Assembly (NCBI GenBank): GCA_964036315.1
Contig: OZ038478.1
Location: 146,434,258 to 146,498,257, forward strand
From: Acanthosepion esculentum
Lineage: Eukaryota; Mollusca; Cephalopoda; Sepiida; Sepiidae
Reading direction: 5' to 3'
Length of the DNA stretch: 64,000 nucleotides
Position numbers and translations under genes: made by a program. This document shows positions 9,800 to 18,975 of the stretch, one piece after another. Position 1 is the stretch's first letter. The number at the start of each line of letters is the position of its first letter. The notes beneath the pieces were generated by a model. The model did no database searches. It was not told the DNA's origin and worked only from the letters and a program-made list of their open reading frames with translations.

Positions 9800-11860
9800 T
9801 TAGGGTCGCCCATCAGAGTAGAACATTGCTGGGGTGAGGACACCGACAGCCTGTCCCATTGATCCTGACGCCATCTCATTGTCGACGGTATCACCATGAG
9901 ACAGACCGCCGATGTCCGCAGGATAGGTTAGTTTGAGTGCTCTATAAAGGGAAGGGTGAACGAAAACAGGGACCCTCCCTCTGCAAACTTTTGCCGGATC
10001 CAAATCGGGTTCATATACAGCCGCTGGGGGCACCAATTTCAGAGCCGCATTCGCCTCCTCTATCATGCCCCAAATCTCCCGCGTACCCGGGCCCGATCGA
10101 ACAACAGTCAATAGTCTTCTGGCCTTTTTGAAATTGGCAGGATCTTCCACTTCCAATCCGTTCAGCTTCTGGAAATTCCACAGAACTTTTAGTGGCCTTG
10201 AGTTTTTAGTCTGGCTGAACACATTTTCCGCATGGACCCGGGATACGCGGCAGACGTCTTCCCCTGAGTGATATGGCGGTTTCAGTTTTTTTTTCTTTTC
10301 CCCCACACCCTGAGCGTCTGGGCTCCTATTTCTTTTTTTTTGAGGAGTCTGAGTAGGTGTTGGAGTAGGAGTGCTAGACGGTGTGTTTGAAGGAGTCATG
10401 CCTGAAGGGGTCTTGAAGGGGGAAGGCTTTCTTGAGTGCCCGAGTTTTCGCTTTACGGGGGAGTTGGACAAAGAGTTGGGCGGCGGAGGTTTAGCAAAAG
10501 ATGGAGGGGAAGACGGGGCAGAGGATGAGGGGCAGGGCACCCCCAGCGACTTATGCTTCATTGCCCTCTTGTCGTCCAATTTTTGTTTTAATTTTTTTAA
10601 GTCCAGAATCTTCTTCCAGCTAGGCTCATTCATTTTTTGGGTAGAAGTGGCAGTCTCTTCATAAGAGGCCGAGGCGTCGCCCTCAGAGCTAGTAGAGGGA
10701 ATGGGGCTGTAGGTGACTTTTTCCCTGGGGTCATGCTGGGACAGAGGCCCCGCTGTCTGAATCTTCCCTTTGCCCCTACCTACTACGCGCCATTCCCCCT
10801 CATCCTTCTCCTTATCCACACTTGTGGAAGGCGTTGGCTTTCGGGGTAATGAGGGCGAAGACCCAACCGAGGGATTTTCCCCACCGGTTCGCATCGTAGG
10901 TAGGCCCATTACAGGCGCCGCGGATTTTACAGTCTCGGCCAAAGGGGGATTTTGGTCGCCAACAACCGGAGCTCCAGGGGCCTTCTTCCCTGGGCAGGAG
11001 GAGGAGAGATGACCAGTCACTCCACACCTCCAGCAAATTGGTTTTCTACCGGTCACGATGACCGGCATTCTCCGGTCGCCCAAATCCAGACAGTTGGGGA
11101 TGGACTTGAAGGCCGCCTCATCGATCATAATGTCAAAAGTCCATCCCCCGTTCAAATTGTCCGAGAGAGCCCCTAAAATCTGCCCGTACTGCATAAAAAA
11201 TGCAGCCAGGAGCTCTCCGGAAATTTGAGGAGGAACCTCAAAAACGGCCACCCTGGTCCTTCGCCTTCCCTGATACTCGGTACGAAGAATTAGATCCTTC
11301 GTGATCAATTCTCTCCTTGCCATTTCGAGGCAATCTTCAGGTGTGGGCAGCAGTACGTCCCACATGAAAAATTTTACGCCCTTTATAACTCTTTGGGGTT
11401 TTATCCCCAGGGACAAAAGTGATTTAATAATCGTGTCCTTCGTGGAGCGACAAATTTTGCGCGTGCGCTTGTCCACCGCGAAGACCGTCACCATTCTCTG
11501 TTCGAACACCTTTAGTTCTTGGGCGTCTTTAAGGATACCATCTTTATTCACAAGATGGGTGTATTCCTTAGCCTTCTCCAAGAACTCCGCGATGTTCACA
11601 ATGCAACTAGGAGGGGACTTCCAGCAAGAGGGCGATTCCTCGGCTGGCGACTTCGATGGTACCGAAGGGGGCACCTTTTCCTTAGGGTTGGAGACCTGCA
11701 TGGCCTCCTCCTTATCCGTGCTACTAGCACTGGCCTGGTCAGTTTTATTCGGGGAAATTTTCCCCCGCTTCTTATTTTTAATTTTCTCTGGTGGGTCGGC
11801 TTTAGCAGCCGCCCCAAAGAGGTCCTTTTTAACAGATGACCGACTCATTCCGTCGGCCAT
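9800..11860 (-). CDS. LINE ORF1 gag-like RNA-binding protein, copy 1
   Basis: A 686-aa nucleic-acid-binding protein expected to coat the element RNA in a ribonucleoprotein. The start MADGMSRSSVKKDLFG is shared by all four copies. An upstream in-frame ATG in this copy (12013) is not conserved and is not used here. Visible parts: a basic, Lys-rich N terminus (KNKKRGK), a conserved central region probably including the RRM-like fold of Tx1/L1 ORF1, a CX2CX4HX4C zinc knuckle (CWRC...H...C, near 276-289), a Ser/Pro/Thr-rich linker with PTPTPT, and a conserved C-terminal segment ending MFYSDGRP. The stop TAA is followed after 11 nt by the ORF2 ATG in another frame. The reading frame is intact. Confidence 0.9.
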   Translation of the reverse strand: MADGMSRSSVKKDLFGAAAKADPPEKIKNKKRGKISPNKTDQASASSTDKEEAMQVSNPKEKVPPSVPSKSPAEESPSCWKSPPSCIVNIAEFLEKAKEYTHLVNKDGILKDAQELKVFEQRMVTVFAVDKRTRKICRSTKDTIIKSLLSLGIKPQRVIKGVKFFMWDVLLPTPEDCLEMARRELITKDLILRTEYQGRRRTRVAVFEVPPQISGELLAAFFMQYGQILGALSDNLNGGWTFDIMIDEAAFKSIPNCLDLGDRRMPVIVTGRKPICWRCGVTGHLSSSCPGKKAPGAPVVGDQNPPLAETVKSAAPVMGLPTMRTGGENPSVGSSPSLPRKPTPSTSVDKEKDEGEWRVVGRGKGKIQTAGPLSQHDPREKVTYSPIPSTSSEGDASASYEETATSTQKMNEPSWKKILDLKKLKQKLDDKRAMKHKSLGVPCPSSSAPSSPPSFAKPPPPNSLSNSPVKRKLGHSRKPSPFKTPSGMTPSNTPSSTPTPTPTQTPQKKRNRSPDAQGVGEKKKKLKPPYHSGEDVCRVSRVHAENVFSQTKNSRPLKVLWNFQKLNGLEVEDPANFKKARRLLTVVRSGPGTREIWGMIEEANAALKLVPPAAVYEPDLDPAKVCRGRVPVFVHPSLYRALKLTYPADIGGLSHGDTVDNEMASGSMGQAVGVLTPAMFYSDGRP

Positions 11861-12603
11861 TCTAAAAGGAAAAGCTGGCCTCAAATGATAGAGGCAATGA
11901 GTTGTGATAGGGCGACGGGAAAAACGGCTATAGAGAATAAAACAAAAGTCAATTAAATGTTCAAAACAAAAACTATTAAATAAATAAACTGGGAAAACAA
12001 AACGTTTACCCAAATTAGAAAAATAAAAAAAACAAACAAACTAGATCAAATAAAAAGAAAAACTATACACTAAATAGTCTCGTAGGACTTTAAAAAAAAT
12101 ATCAAAATGGCGCCCGAAGGCAGCCGAAAATAAAAGAAAAACAATAAACTCCTTTTCTTTGTAGGTCAATAAAATACAGAAAGAAAAATAAAAATAAAAA
12201 TAAAGTCTGGTTTGAAACTAGTCAAACCAAACTAAAAAATAAAGGTTTGCGGCCGAAGCCGCTAAAGAAATAAATTAAATAGAAAAAAATACAAAAGCTA
12301 GAAACTAAAACAAAATAAAGGGTTGCGACCGAAGTCGCTAATTAAATTGAAAAATAAAACAGGAGAGAGTATAAATTAAAACAAAACTTTCTTTCTTTTT
12401 CTTTTCTTAAACTGTACTAGAAACAGAAATAAAAAGCCGGTATGACTTTAGTCAAACCGGACTAAAAATAAAAAATGTTGGCCGAAGCCCAGAGAAAAAA
12501 AATAAATTCAAACAAAAGAAAATAAAAAGAAAGGAAAATAAAAACTTGACAGATAACTTAACTTATGGTAAAAAATCCAAAATATGTCAAAAGTCCTCGC
12601 AAA

Positions 12604-12636
<33 letters not shown>

Positions 12637-12683
12637 AAGTTCACCGGTCCAAAAACTTGTCCGAAATGAACTAAAACAGGAGT
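11861..12683 (-). promoter_or_regulatory. structured 5' UTR of LINE copy 1 with C(UUCG)G hairpins
   Basis: In the transcribed (minus) strand six inverted repeats occur in a U-rich background. Four have a CGAA loop on the plus strand, that is C(UUCG)G in RNA: 12478-12491, 12325-12338 (GCGAC/GTCGC), 12249-12262 (GCGGC/GCCGC) and 12109-12125 (six pairs, one bulge). Two are longer without UUCG: 12437-12460 (nine of ten pairs, TAAA loop) and 12203-12231. A further ACAAGTT/AACTTGT stem sits near the 5' end (12635-12661). The set is kept in all four copies. It may serve packaging, translation control or RNA stability. Confidence 0.6.
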
Positions 12684-12700
12684 CGGAATGAAAGTCTGAC
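12684..12700 (-). repeat. 17-bp junction motif between LINE copies 1 and 2
   Basis: CGGAATGAAAGTCTGAC separates the 5' end of copy 1 from the 3' end of copy 2. It is identical at all three internal junctions and matches the outer duplications. Confidence 0.88.
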
Positions 12701-12711
12701 GATATTTATTT

Positions 12712-12728
12712 GTATATAAAATATATAC
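12712..12728 (-). promoter_or_regulatory. 3'-terminal TATA-like palindrome of copy 2, next to the copy 1 start
   Basis: GTATATATTTTATATAC, minus strand, is followed by AAATAAATATC and then the junction GTCAGAC. Its first TATA lies about 30 nt before the A of TCAGAC, which is a normal TATA-to-initiator distance. It can equally be a 3' RNA stem (7 pairs, TTT loop). The same arrangement stands upstream of copies 2 and 3 at the next two junctions. Confidence 0.4.
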
Positions 12729-13237
12729 AAAATGTGGCACAAGGCCGAAAAAGGGGGTTGGGGAAGGACGGTCATCCACTGTCTTAAATAAAAACTTAGC
12801 TAGTCACAAACACTGACCCAAACATACCAACAATAGTCCTAGCACCAAAACAACACATTCTTCCATACCTTTCTTACTACATCCACCATAATTCCTCAAA
12901 TTCTCTGTGAAATTCTAACTAGACCCCATATGTACAATTCAAAGTCTGTGGGGGGGGGGGTGATAACAATTTAAAAAAACCCAATGATTATTTACAATAT
13001 GAAATAATAATATATACAAGTAAAACAAAACAAAATAAGATTAGTAATAAAACCCCCACAGTACCTAAATGTGGCAGTAACATCAGTTAACTGGACGAAA
13101 AAATTGCGAGATTATAAAAAGTAAAACACAGTCATCCTTCCAAAATCACTCACACAGGCACACACTCATTTAGACACACTAACAACTACGAAAAACACAC
13201 ACACGAAACGAAAGTCATCCCGCAACCACCAGAGAAC

Positions 13238-13245
13238 TGACGTCA
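13238..13245. promoter_or_regulatory. CRE/ATF-type site TGACGTCA, copy 2
   Basis: This is the same palindromic octamer, at the same place in the 3' UTR, as in the other copies. Confidence 0.35.
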
Positions 13246-13441
13246 CTGACCACCTAACGAGGGAGGGGAGGGGGAATTAAACTAAAGAAAAATAGGGACA
13301 GAAAAAAGAGGGGGCTAATGAGCATACATACCCTAGCTAAGTTAACCAGAAACGCGAAACTAAAAATTCAAACTAAACCTAACTAGTCTAATACCGGGAC
13401 GGGTTGCTTCTGTTCAACCCATGAGGGACGAAATCCTGCAC

Positions 13442-16400
13442 CTAACCGAGGTCCAAGTGCCACTCTAGGTCAGCTCCTCTCACTCTACACATTCGCGCAA
13501 GATTTACCCACCTTTTGCCGAATTCTGATGAAGAGAGTCGCCACCTTTCCGTTCTAATCTTGACTTTAAGCTGATGCTTAAAGTACAAGATTAGTAGGGA
13601 AGAAGTGAACTTCTCACCTCCATAGAATCCCTTCTGACGTGTCACCCAAATCACGACTCTCATAACTCCTAGCAAGCAGTGGAACACATAAAGTTCAGAC
13701 TTTGTTAACGGCGGGGCCACATTGCTACAAACAGAAGCGGCCTCGAGGACGAAAAACTTTCCCTGCAACATGCGAACCATGAGACCTTCAACAAACTTAC
13801 ACAATGGAGCTACCGACTTGCAATGAAAGAAGACGTGACCAAGGGTCTCGACTTCCCCCTCACAACGTCGGCAGTTTGGATATTTCTCCAAACCCGCTGC
13901 GCAAAGTTTTTTGCCGACCCAGAGGGCCCCACGTATCACCAGCCAGGTGAGGGATGCCTCATCGTTGTTGAGACATTTCAACCCGGAAGCCCAAGGCCAG
14001 ATTGAGCGAGCCTCCTGCTTCGTAAGACCGAGCTCGTCAATCAAATCATCATGAACGGACCCCCTGACTACCACCTGATATAATGCCCTACGAGACAACG
14101 CCTGGACGTTGTGGAGGCCAACCGTCGCCCGTAAGAGGTGTTTCAGAGCCAGACGACATTCACGGTAGAAGGAGCACTCGGCACGAGGCAAACGGCCAGC
14201 CTCCTCCTCGCCCGAGTGCACACTTCTCAAGGATGGAAAGGATCTACGGGCGTCTTCCTTCCAGAAGGCGCCCCCGTCATCCGAATCGCGACACAAACGA
14301 TCCAGGAACCCGATGCGAAGCATATCGAGACGAATCTCAATGCTAGGCATACCTAGACCGCCTTCAGAGGGATGAAGGCAACAGATCTCCCGACATACCC
14401 TAGGAGCTTTGCCTCTCCACAAGAAAGAGAACAAAAGCTGTACTAATGAAAGCACTGTGGTAGACGGAAGTGGAAGTACCGAGAGTCGGTAAAGGAGAAT
14501 CGGGTAGATATGTGAAACACATACCTCCGCCCTCCCCTTCAAGGAAAGATTCCTCCGAGACCACAAATTAATTGCGATCTCGGCCTTCTCTCGTACCTCC
14601 GACCAATTCATATCCAACTGGATATCAGGACCGAACCAGACGCCGAGTATCTTGATCGGCCCGTCCGTCCAGCTGAATGGTCCGGGAAGAGAAACCCCCT
14701 TCCACGCACCCAACCGCAAGCCAACAGACTTATCGCGGTTGATCTTGGCCCCTGTCACCATCTCATAGCCACTGATTTCTCTGCTGACTTCGTTAATCTC
14801 GGCTCTGCTCGACACAAGAACCGAAACGTCGTCAGCATAGGCAGAATACCTGGCCGAGGTGGTAGCACCAGGTAAAGAGATTCCGCGTAGGACCGGATTC
14901 GCCTTTAACTTGCGAAGGAAAGGTTCCAACGCAAGAACGTAAAGCATAGGCGAAAGCGGACAACCCTGACGAATAGATCGAGACAATACGAAAGGTTCCG
15001 ATCTTACCCCGTTCACTTCTACCAGCGCACCGGGAGTCGCATACATAAGCCGGATCCAGGAGCGAAAGTACGGCCCGAAACCGGCAGCCGAAAGAACAGC
15101 CTCCAAGAATCGATGGTCAACCCTATCAAAGGCCTTGGACTGATCTAAATTGATCAGCGCGGCTTCACTGTCGACTTTCTCGATGATCAGGCGCACCATA
15201 TGAAGGTTGTCCTGAATAGTCCTGCCCTTCACAGAACAAGTCTGCTCGGAGCCAATCAGACTAGACAGGACAAGCTGCAAACGGTTAGCCAAGACCTTAG
15301 CCAAAATCTTTAACTCTGTATTTAACATCGTTAAAGGGCGAAAGTTACCTATCCCATCCCCACCGCTTTTGCCCTTACGCAGCAACTTGATCACACCCCT
15401 GGTGAAGCGTTGAGGTATAGACCCCTGCTTCATCCAGTTGTTGAAGATCAGCTGCAGCAAAGGAACAAAAACGGGCGACTGCCTCAAGTAAACTTCGTAA
15501 GGAAGACCATCTAATCCCGGAGACTTATCCAGGCCAACCTTTTTCAGCGCTTCCCAGATTTCCGACTCAGTGATGGGACCCTCGCACCCAGCCGCTTCAG
15601 CTGCCTCAAGGCAGGGAAAGTCAGCTAAATAGGTGTCGAACTGAGCAGAGCTCAGACCGGGCTCCCTGGTAAAAAGATCCCGAAAGTAATCCCGAAAAGC
15701 CTCGCATATGCCCGAGTTTGTAGTCACTGTCCGCCCATCCGGCAATGTGACGCTCGCGATATGCCGTCTTGAAGCATTCCTACTTTCCTCTGCACGCAGT
15801 TCCGCGGCCATATTCGTCGCCTCAGAGGACATTCTTTTTAACCTAGCCCTAACTACCAGAGCTTGATCCTTCTTGGTAAGCAAGGAGGCCAACTCTGCCT
15901 TAGCTAGGACTACTTCCCCACTATCACGGGATTTCACAGCCCGATCGACTCTTTGTTCTAAAGCCGTTTGCGCCGCTAATCTATCTACGCTGAGTCGACG
16001 ACTAAAATCGGCAGCAAACGTTCGAATTTTAGATTTAAGTTTGTCCCACCAGGCATTTCCCACCACAGCCCCCGACAGTTCCCTTTGTAGCATTAGTAAA
16101 AACTGGTCCCGGAAATCCTGCTCGCCAAATAACGAGCAATTGAATTTCCAGTAACCAGTCATCCTAACCTTAGGCTTATCTAAGTTTACACGGACCCGGA
16201 CAAGCCTATGATCCGAATAAACTATATAATGAAAACTTGGACACCCTAAGAGCCCTACATCGACTCTCCTAATTAAAACTCGGTCGAGGTAGCTCGCAAG
16301 CACACCTACAGTCGAGCTGCCACTATTTGTCCAAGTCCACACTACCCGCTGAGGGTGTTCATTCCGGTACTTGTCGATAAGATCAAACCCATCGACAAAG

Positions 16401-16906
16401 CCCCGAAAATGTTCCACTCCCCAGTTTTTAGTACCCGGTTTATATTTTGACCCTATACGATCTATATCGGGGTCAAGGACGGCATTCCAATCCCCCGCTA
16501 AGATTAACCGACGTGATGTCGTCATAAACGGCTCGATCTGCCGAAACAAAGCAAGTCGCTCAGCCTGGATGTTGGGCCCATAAACCCCAATGAGACGCAA
16601 AGCCTTATCCTTTATGGTAGCATCCAGCACGCAAAGCCTGCCCGCCGGATCTGCGAAGACAAGAGCACACGCAGCCTTCAAAGACTTGCTCACCAGCCAA
16701 GAGACACCCCTCGAGCGTCCATCAAAACATGCTGAATAAAGAGTAAACTCCTTAGACAGAATGCCTTCATAATCGCGAGCAGAAAAACGGGTCTCTTGCA
16801 CACAACATATATTCACACCGAGGCTCTGAAGGTCGCGAACGAGTCTCACCCTTCGAGACTCCGACCTCAGGCCTCGGACATTCAAACTAGCTAACCAGAG
16901 TGCCAT
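13442..16906 (-). CDS. LINE ORF2 endonuclease/reverse transcriptase, copy 2
   Basis: A 1154-aa polyprotein that nicks target DNA and copies the element RNA from the nick (target-primed reverse transcription). The N-terminal AP-like endonuclease keeps Asn9 (SLNVRG), Glu38 (VQETR), Asp139/Asn141 (GDWNAV) and Asp232/His233 (SDHR). The reverse transcriptase keeps KSPGLDG (Pro463), LDQSKAFD (Asp588), IRQGCPLSP and YADD (690-693). The C terminus has CX2CX8HX4C (Cys1012, Cys1015, His1024, Cys1029), as in L1/Tx1 ORF2 proteins. The start ATG is 11 nt after the ORF1 stop, in a different frame, so translation probably needs termination-reinitiation. The frame is fully open and likely functional. Confidence 0.95.
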   Translation of the reverse strand: MALWLASLNVRGLRSESRRVRLVRDLQSLGVNICCVQETRFSARDYEGILSKEFTLYSACFDGRSRGVSWLVSKSLKAACALVFADPAGRLCVLDATIKDKALRLIGVYGPNIQAERLALFRQIEPFMTTSRRLILAGDWNAVLDPDIDRIGSKYKPGTKNWGVEHFRGFVDGFDLIDKYRNEHPQRVVWTWTNSGSSTVGVLASYLDRVLIRRVDVGLLGCPSFHYIVYSDHRLVRVRVNLDKPKVRMTGYWKFNCSLFGEQDFRDQFLLMLQRELSGAVVGNAWWDKLKSKIRTFAADFSRRLSVDRLAAQTALEQRVDRAVKSRDSGEVVLAKAELASLLTKKDQALVVRARLKRMSSEATNMAAELRAEESRNASRRHIASVTLPDGRTVTTNSGICEAFRDYFRDLFTREPGLSSAQFDTYLADFPCLEAAEAAGCEGPITESEIWEALKKVGLDKSPGLDGLPYEVYLRQSPVFVPLLQLIFNNWMKQGSIPQRFTRGVIKLLRKGKSGGDGIGNFRPLTMLNTELKILAKVLANRLQLVLSSLIGSEQTCSVKGRTIQDNLHMVRLIIEKVDSEAALINLDQSKAFDRVDHRFLEAVLSAAGFGPYFRSWIRLMYATPGALVEVNGVRSEPFVLSRSIRQGCPLSPMLYVLALEPFLRKLKANPVLRGISLPGATTSARYSAYADDVSVLVSSRAEINEVSREISGYEMVTGAKINRDKSVGLRLGAWKGVSLPGPFSWTDGPIKILGVWFGPDIQLDMNWSEVREKAEIAINLWSRRNLSLKGRAEVCVSHIYPILLYRLSVLPLPSTTVLSLVQLLFSFLWRGKAPRVCREICCLHPSEGGLGMPSIEIRLDMLRIGFLDRLCRDSDDGGAFWKEDARRSFPSLRSVHSGEEEAGRLPRAECSFYRECRLALKHLLRATVGLHNVQALSRRALYQVVVRGSVHDDLIDELGLTKQEARSIWPWASGLKCLNNDEASLTWLVIRGALWVGKKLCAAGLEKYPNCRRCEGEVETLGHVFFHCKSVAPLCKFVEGLMVRMLQGKFFVLEAASVCSNVAPPLTKSELYVFHCLLGVMRVVIWVTRQKGFYGGEKFTSSLLILYFKHQLKVKIRTERWRLSSSEFGKRWVNLARMCRVRGADLEWHLDLG

Positions 16907-16917
16907 TATCGAATCGA

Positions 16918-18975
16918 TTAGGGTCGCCCATCAGAGTAGAACATTGCTGGGGTGAGGACACCGACAGCCTGTCCCATTGAACCTGACGCCATCTCACTAT
17001 CGACGGTATCACCATGAGACAGGCCACCGATGTCCGCTGGATATGTTAATTTCAGAGCCCTATACAGGGAAGGGTGAACGAAAACCGGGACCCTCCCTCT
17101 ACACAATTTTGATGGATCTAGGTCTGGTTCATAGACAGCCGCTGGGGGCACCAATTTCAGGGACGCATTCGCCTCCTCCATCATGCCCCAAATCTCCCGC
17201 GTACCCGGGCCCGATCGTACAACAGTTAAGAGCCTTTTAGCCTTTGTAAAATTTGAAGGATCTTCCACCTCCAACCCGTTCAATTTCTGGAAGTTCCATA
17301 ATATTTTTAGTGGCCTAGGGTTCTTGGTCTGGCTAAATACATTCTCTGCATGGACCCGGGATACCCGGCAGATGTCTTCCCCTGAGTGATATGGTGGTTT
17401 TAATTTCTTTTTTTTCTCCCCCATGACCTGAGCGTCTGGGCTCCTATTTCTCTTCTTTTGAGGTGTCTGTGAAGGTGTTGGGGTAGGAGTGCTTGATGGT
17501 GTGTTTGAGGGAGTCATGCCCGAAGGGGTCTTGAAGGGAGAAGGCTTATTTGACCCGTGTTTTTGCTTAGTTGGGGAATTTGACAAAGATTTGGGCGGTG
17601 GAGGTTTAGCAAATGATGGAGGGGAAGACGGGGCAGAGGATGAGGGGCGGGGCACCCCCAGCGACTTATGCTTCTTTGCCCTCTTGTCATCCAGCTTCTG
17701 CTTCAATTTCTTCAAATCCAGAATTTTTTGCCAACTAGGTTCGTTCAATTTTTGGGTAGAGGTGGCAGTCTCTTCATACGAGGCCGAGGCGTCGCCCTCA
17801 GAGCTAGTAGAGGGAATGGGGCTGTAGGTGACTTTTTCCCTGGGGTCATGCTGGGACAGAGGTCCCGCTGTCCGGATCTTCCCTTTAGCCCTACCTACTA
17901 CACGCCATTCCCCCTCATCCTTCTCCTTATCCACACTTGTGGAAGGCGTTGGTTTGAGGGGTAACGAGGGCATCGACCCAACCGAGGGATTTTCCCCACC
18001 GGTCCGTTTAGTAGGTAGGCCTATTACAGGCGCCGCGGATTTTACAGTCTCGGCCAAAGGGGGATTTTGGTCGGCAGCAACCGGAGCTCCAGGGGCCTTC
18101 TTCCCTGGGCAGGAGGAGGAGAGATGACCAGTAACTCCACACCTCCAGCAAATTGGTTTTCTACCGGTCACGATGACCGGCATTCTCCGGTCGCCCAAAT
18201 CCAGACAGTTGGGGATGGACTTGAAGGCCGCTTCATCGATCATAATGTCAAAAGTCCATCCCCCGTTCAAATTGTCCGAGAGAGCCCCTAAAATCTGCCC
18301 GTACTGCATAAAAAATGCAGCCAGGAGCTCTCCGGAAATTTGAGGAGGAACCTCAAAAACGGCCACCCTGGTCCTTCGCCTTCCCAGATACTCAGTACGG
18401 AGAATTAGATCCTTCGTGATCAATTCTCTCCTTGCCATTTCGAGGCAATCTTCAGGTGTGGGCAGCAGTACGTCCCACATGAAAAATTTAACACCCTTTA
18501 TAACTCTTTGGGGTTTTATCCCCAGGGACAAAAGTGATTTAATAATCGTGTCCTTCGTGGAGCGACAAATTTTGCGCGTACGCTTGTCCACCGCGAAGAC
18601 CGTCACCATTCTCTGTTCGAACACCTTTAGTTCTTGGGCGTCTTTAAGGATACCATCTTTATTCACAAGATGGGTGTATTCCTTAGCCTTCTCCAAGAAC
18701 TCCGCGATGTTCACAATGCAACTAGGAGGGGACTTCCAGCAAGAGGGCGATTCCTCGGCTGGCGACTTCGATGGTACCGAAGGGGGCACCTTTTCCTTAG
18801 GGTTGGAGACCTGCATGGCCTCCTCCTTATCCGTGCTACTAGCACTAGCCTGGTCAGGTTTATTCGGGGAAATTTTCCCCCGTTTTTTATTTTTCATTTT
18901 CTCTGGGGGGTCGGCTTTAGCAGCCGCCCCAAAGAGGTCCTTTTTAACCGATGACCGACTCATTCCGTCGGCCAT
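16918..18975 (-). CDS. LINE ORF1 gag-like RNA-binding protein, copy 2
   Basis: 685 aa from the conserved MADGMSRSSV start. A 28-codon upstream extension from an ATG at 19059 is not shared with copy 4 and is discounted. The zinc knuckle CWRCGVTGHLSSSC lies at about 276-289. The linker is Pro/Ser/Thr-rich (PTPTPSQTPQKK). The C-terminal half differs from copy 1 by scattered substitutions, while the N-terminal half is almost unchanged. This product would bind element RNA and act with ORF2. Confidence 0.9.
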   Translation of the reverse strand: MADGMSRSSVKKDLFGAAAKADPPEKMKNKKRGKISPNKPDQASASSTDKEEAMQVSNPKEKVPPSVPSKSPAEESPSCWKSPPSCIVNIAEFLEKAKEYTHLVNKDGILKDAQELKVFEQRMVTVFAVDKRTRKICRSTKDTIIKSLLSLGIKPQRVIKGVKFFMWDVLLPTPEDCLEMARRELITKDLILRTEYLGRRRTRVAVFEVPPQISGELLAAFFMQYGQILGALSDNLNGGWTFDIMIDEAAFKSIPNCLDLGDRRMPVIVTGRKPICWRCGVTGHLSSSCPGKKAPGAPVAADQNPPLAETVKSAAPVIGLPTKRTGGENPSVGSMPSLPLKPTPSTSVDKEKDEGEWRVVGRAKGKIRTAGPLSQHDPREKVTYSPIPSTSSEGDASASYEETATSTQKLNEPSWQKILDLKKLKQKLDDKRAKKHKSLGVPRPSSSAPSSPPSFAKPPPPKSLSNSPTKQKHGSNKPSPFKTPSGMTPSNTPSSTPTPTPSQTPQKKRNRSPDAQVMGEKKKKLKPPYHSGEDICRVSRVHAENVFSQTKNPRPLKILWNFQKLNGLEVEDPSNFTKAKRLLTVVRSGPGTREIWGMMEEANASLKLVPPAAVYEPDLDPSKLCRGRVPVFVHPSLYRALKLTYPADIGGLSHGDTVDSEMASGSMGQAVGVLTPAMFYSDGRP

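Larger units (their letters stand above)
5590..12683 (-). mobile_element. LINE copy 1 (Tx1/L1-like), full length, 7094 bp
   Basis: A complete two-ORF non-LTR retrotransposon on the minus strand: 5' UTR (about 11861-12683), ORF1 (9800-11860), ORF2 (6324-9788) and a 3' UTR of about 730 bp ending at 5590. Bounds are set by the 17-bp repeats at 5573-5589 and 12684-12700. It differs from copies 2-4 at its 3' terminus, where the palindrome is GTACATATGTAC, and it carries a 30-bp A run at 12606-12635 that is 6-8 bases long in the others. ORF2 is interrupted by one nonsense codon, so this copy is probably inactive. ORF2 variants link it to copy 4 more than to copies 2 and 3. Confidence 0.93.

Noticed and set aside
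11301..11888. 195-codon plus-strand open frame repeated at 18416, 25500 and 32579
   Set aside because: It is the antisense of the conserved N-terminal part of LINE ORF1; no independent start context or domain, and its conservation is explained by ORF1.
11861..12013. N-terminal extension of ORF1 in copy 1 (and 18976-19059, 26060-26143)
   Set aside because: The upstream ATGs are not shared by copy 4 and the extension has low-complexity, hydrophobic, changing sequence; the common MADGM start is preferred.
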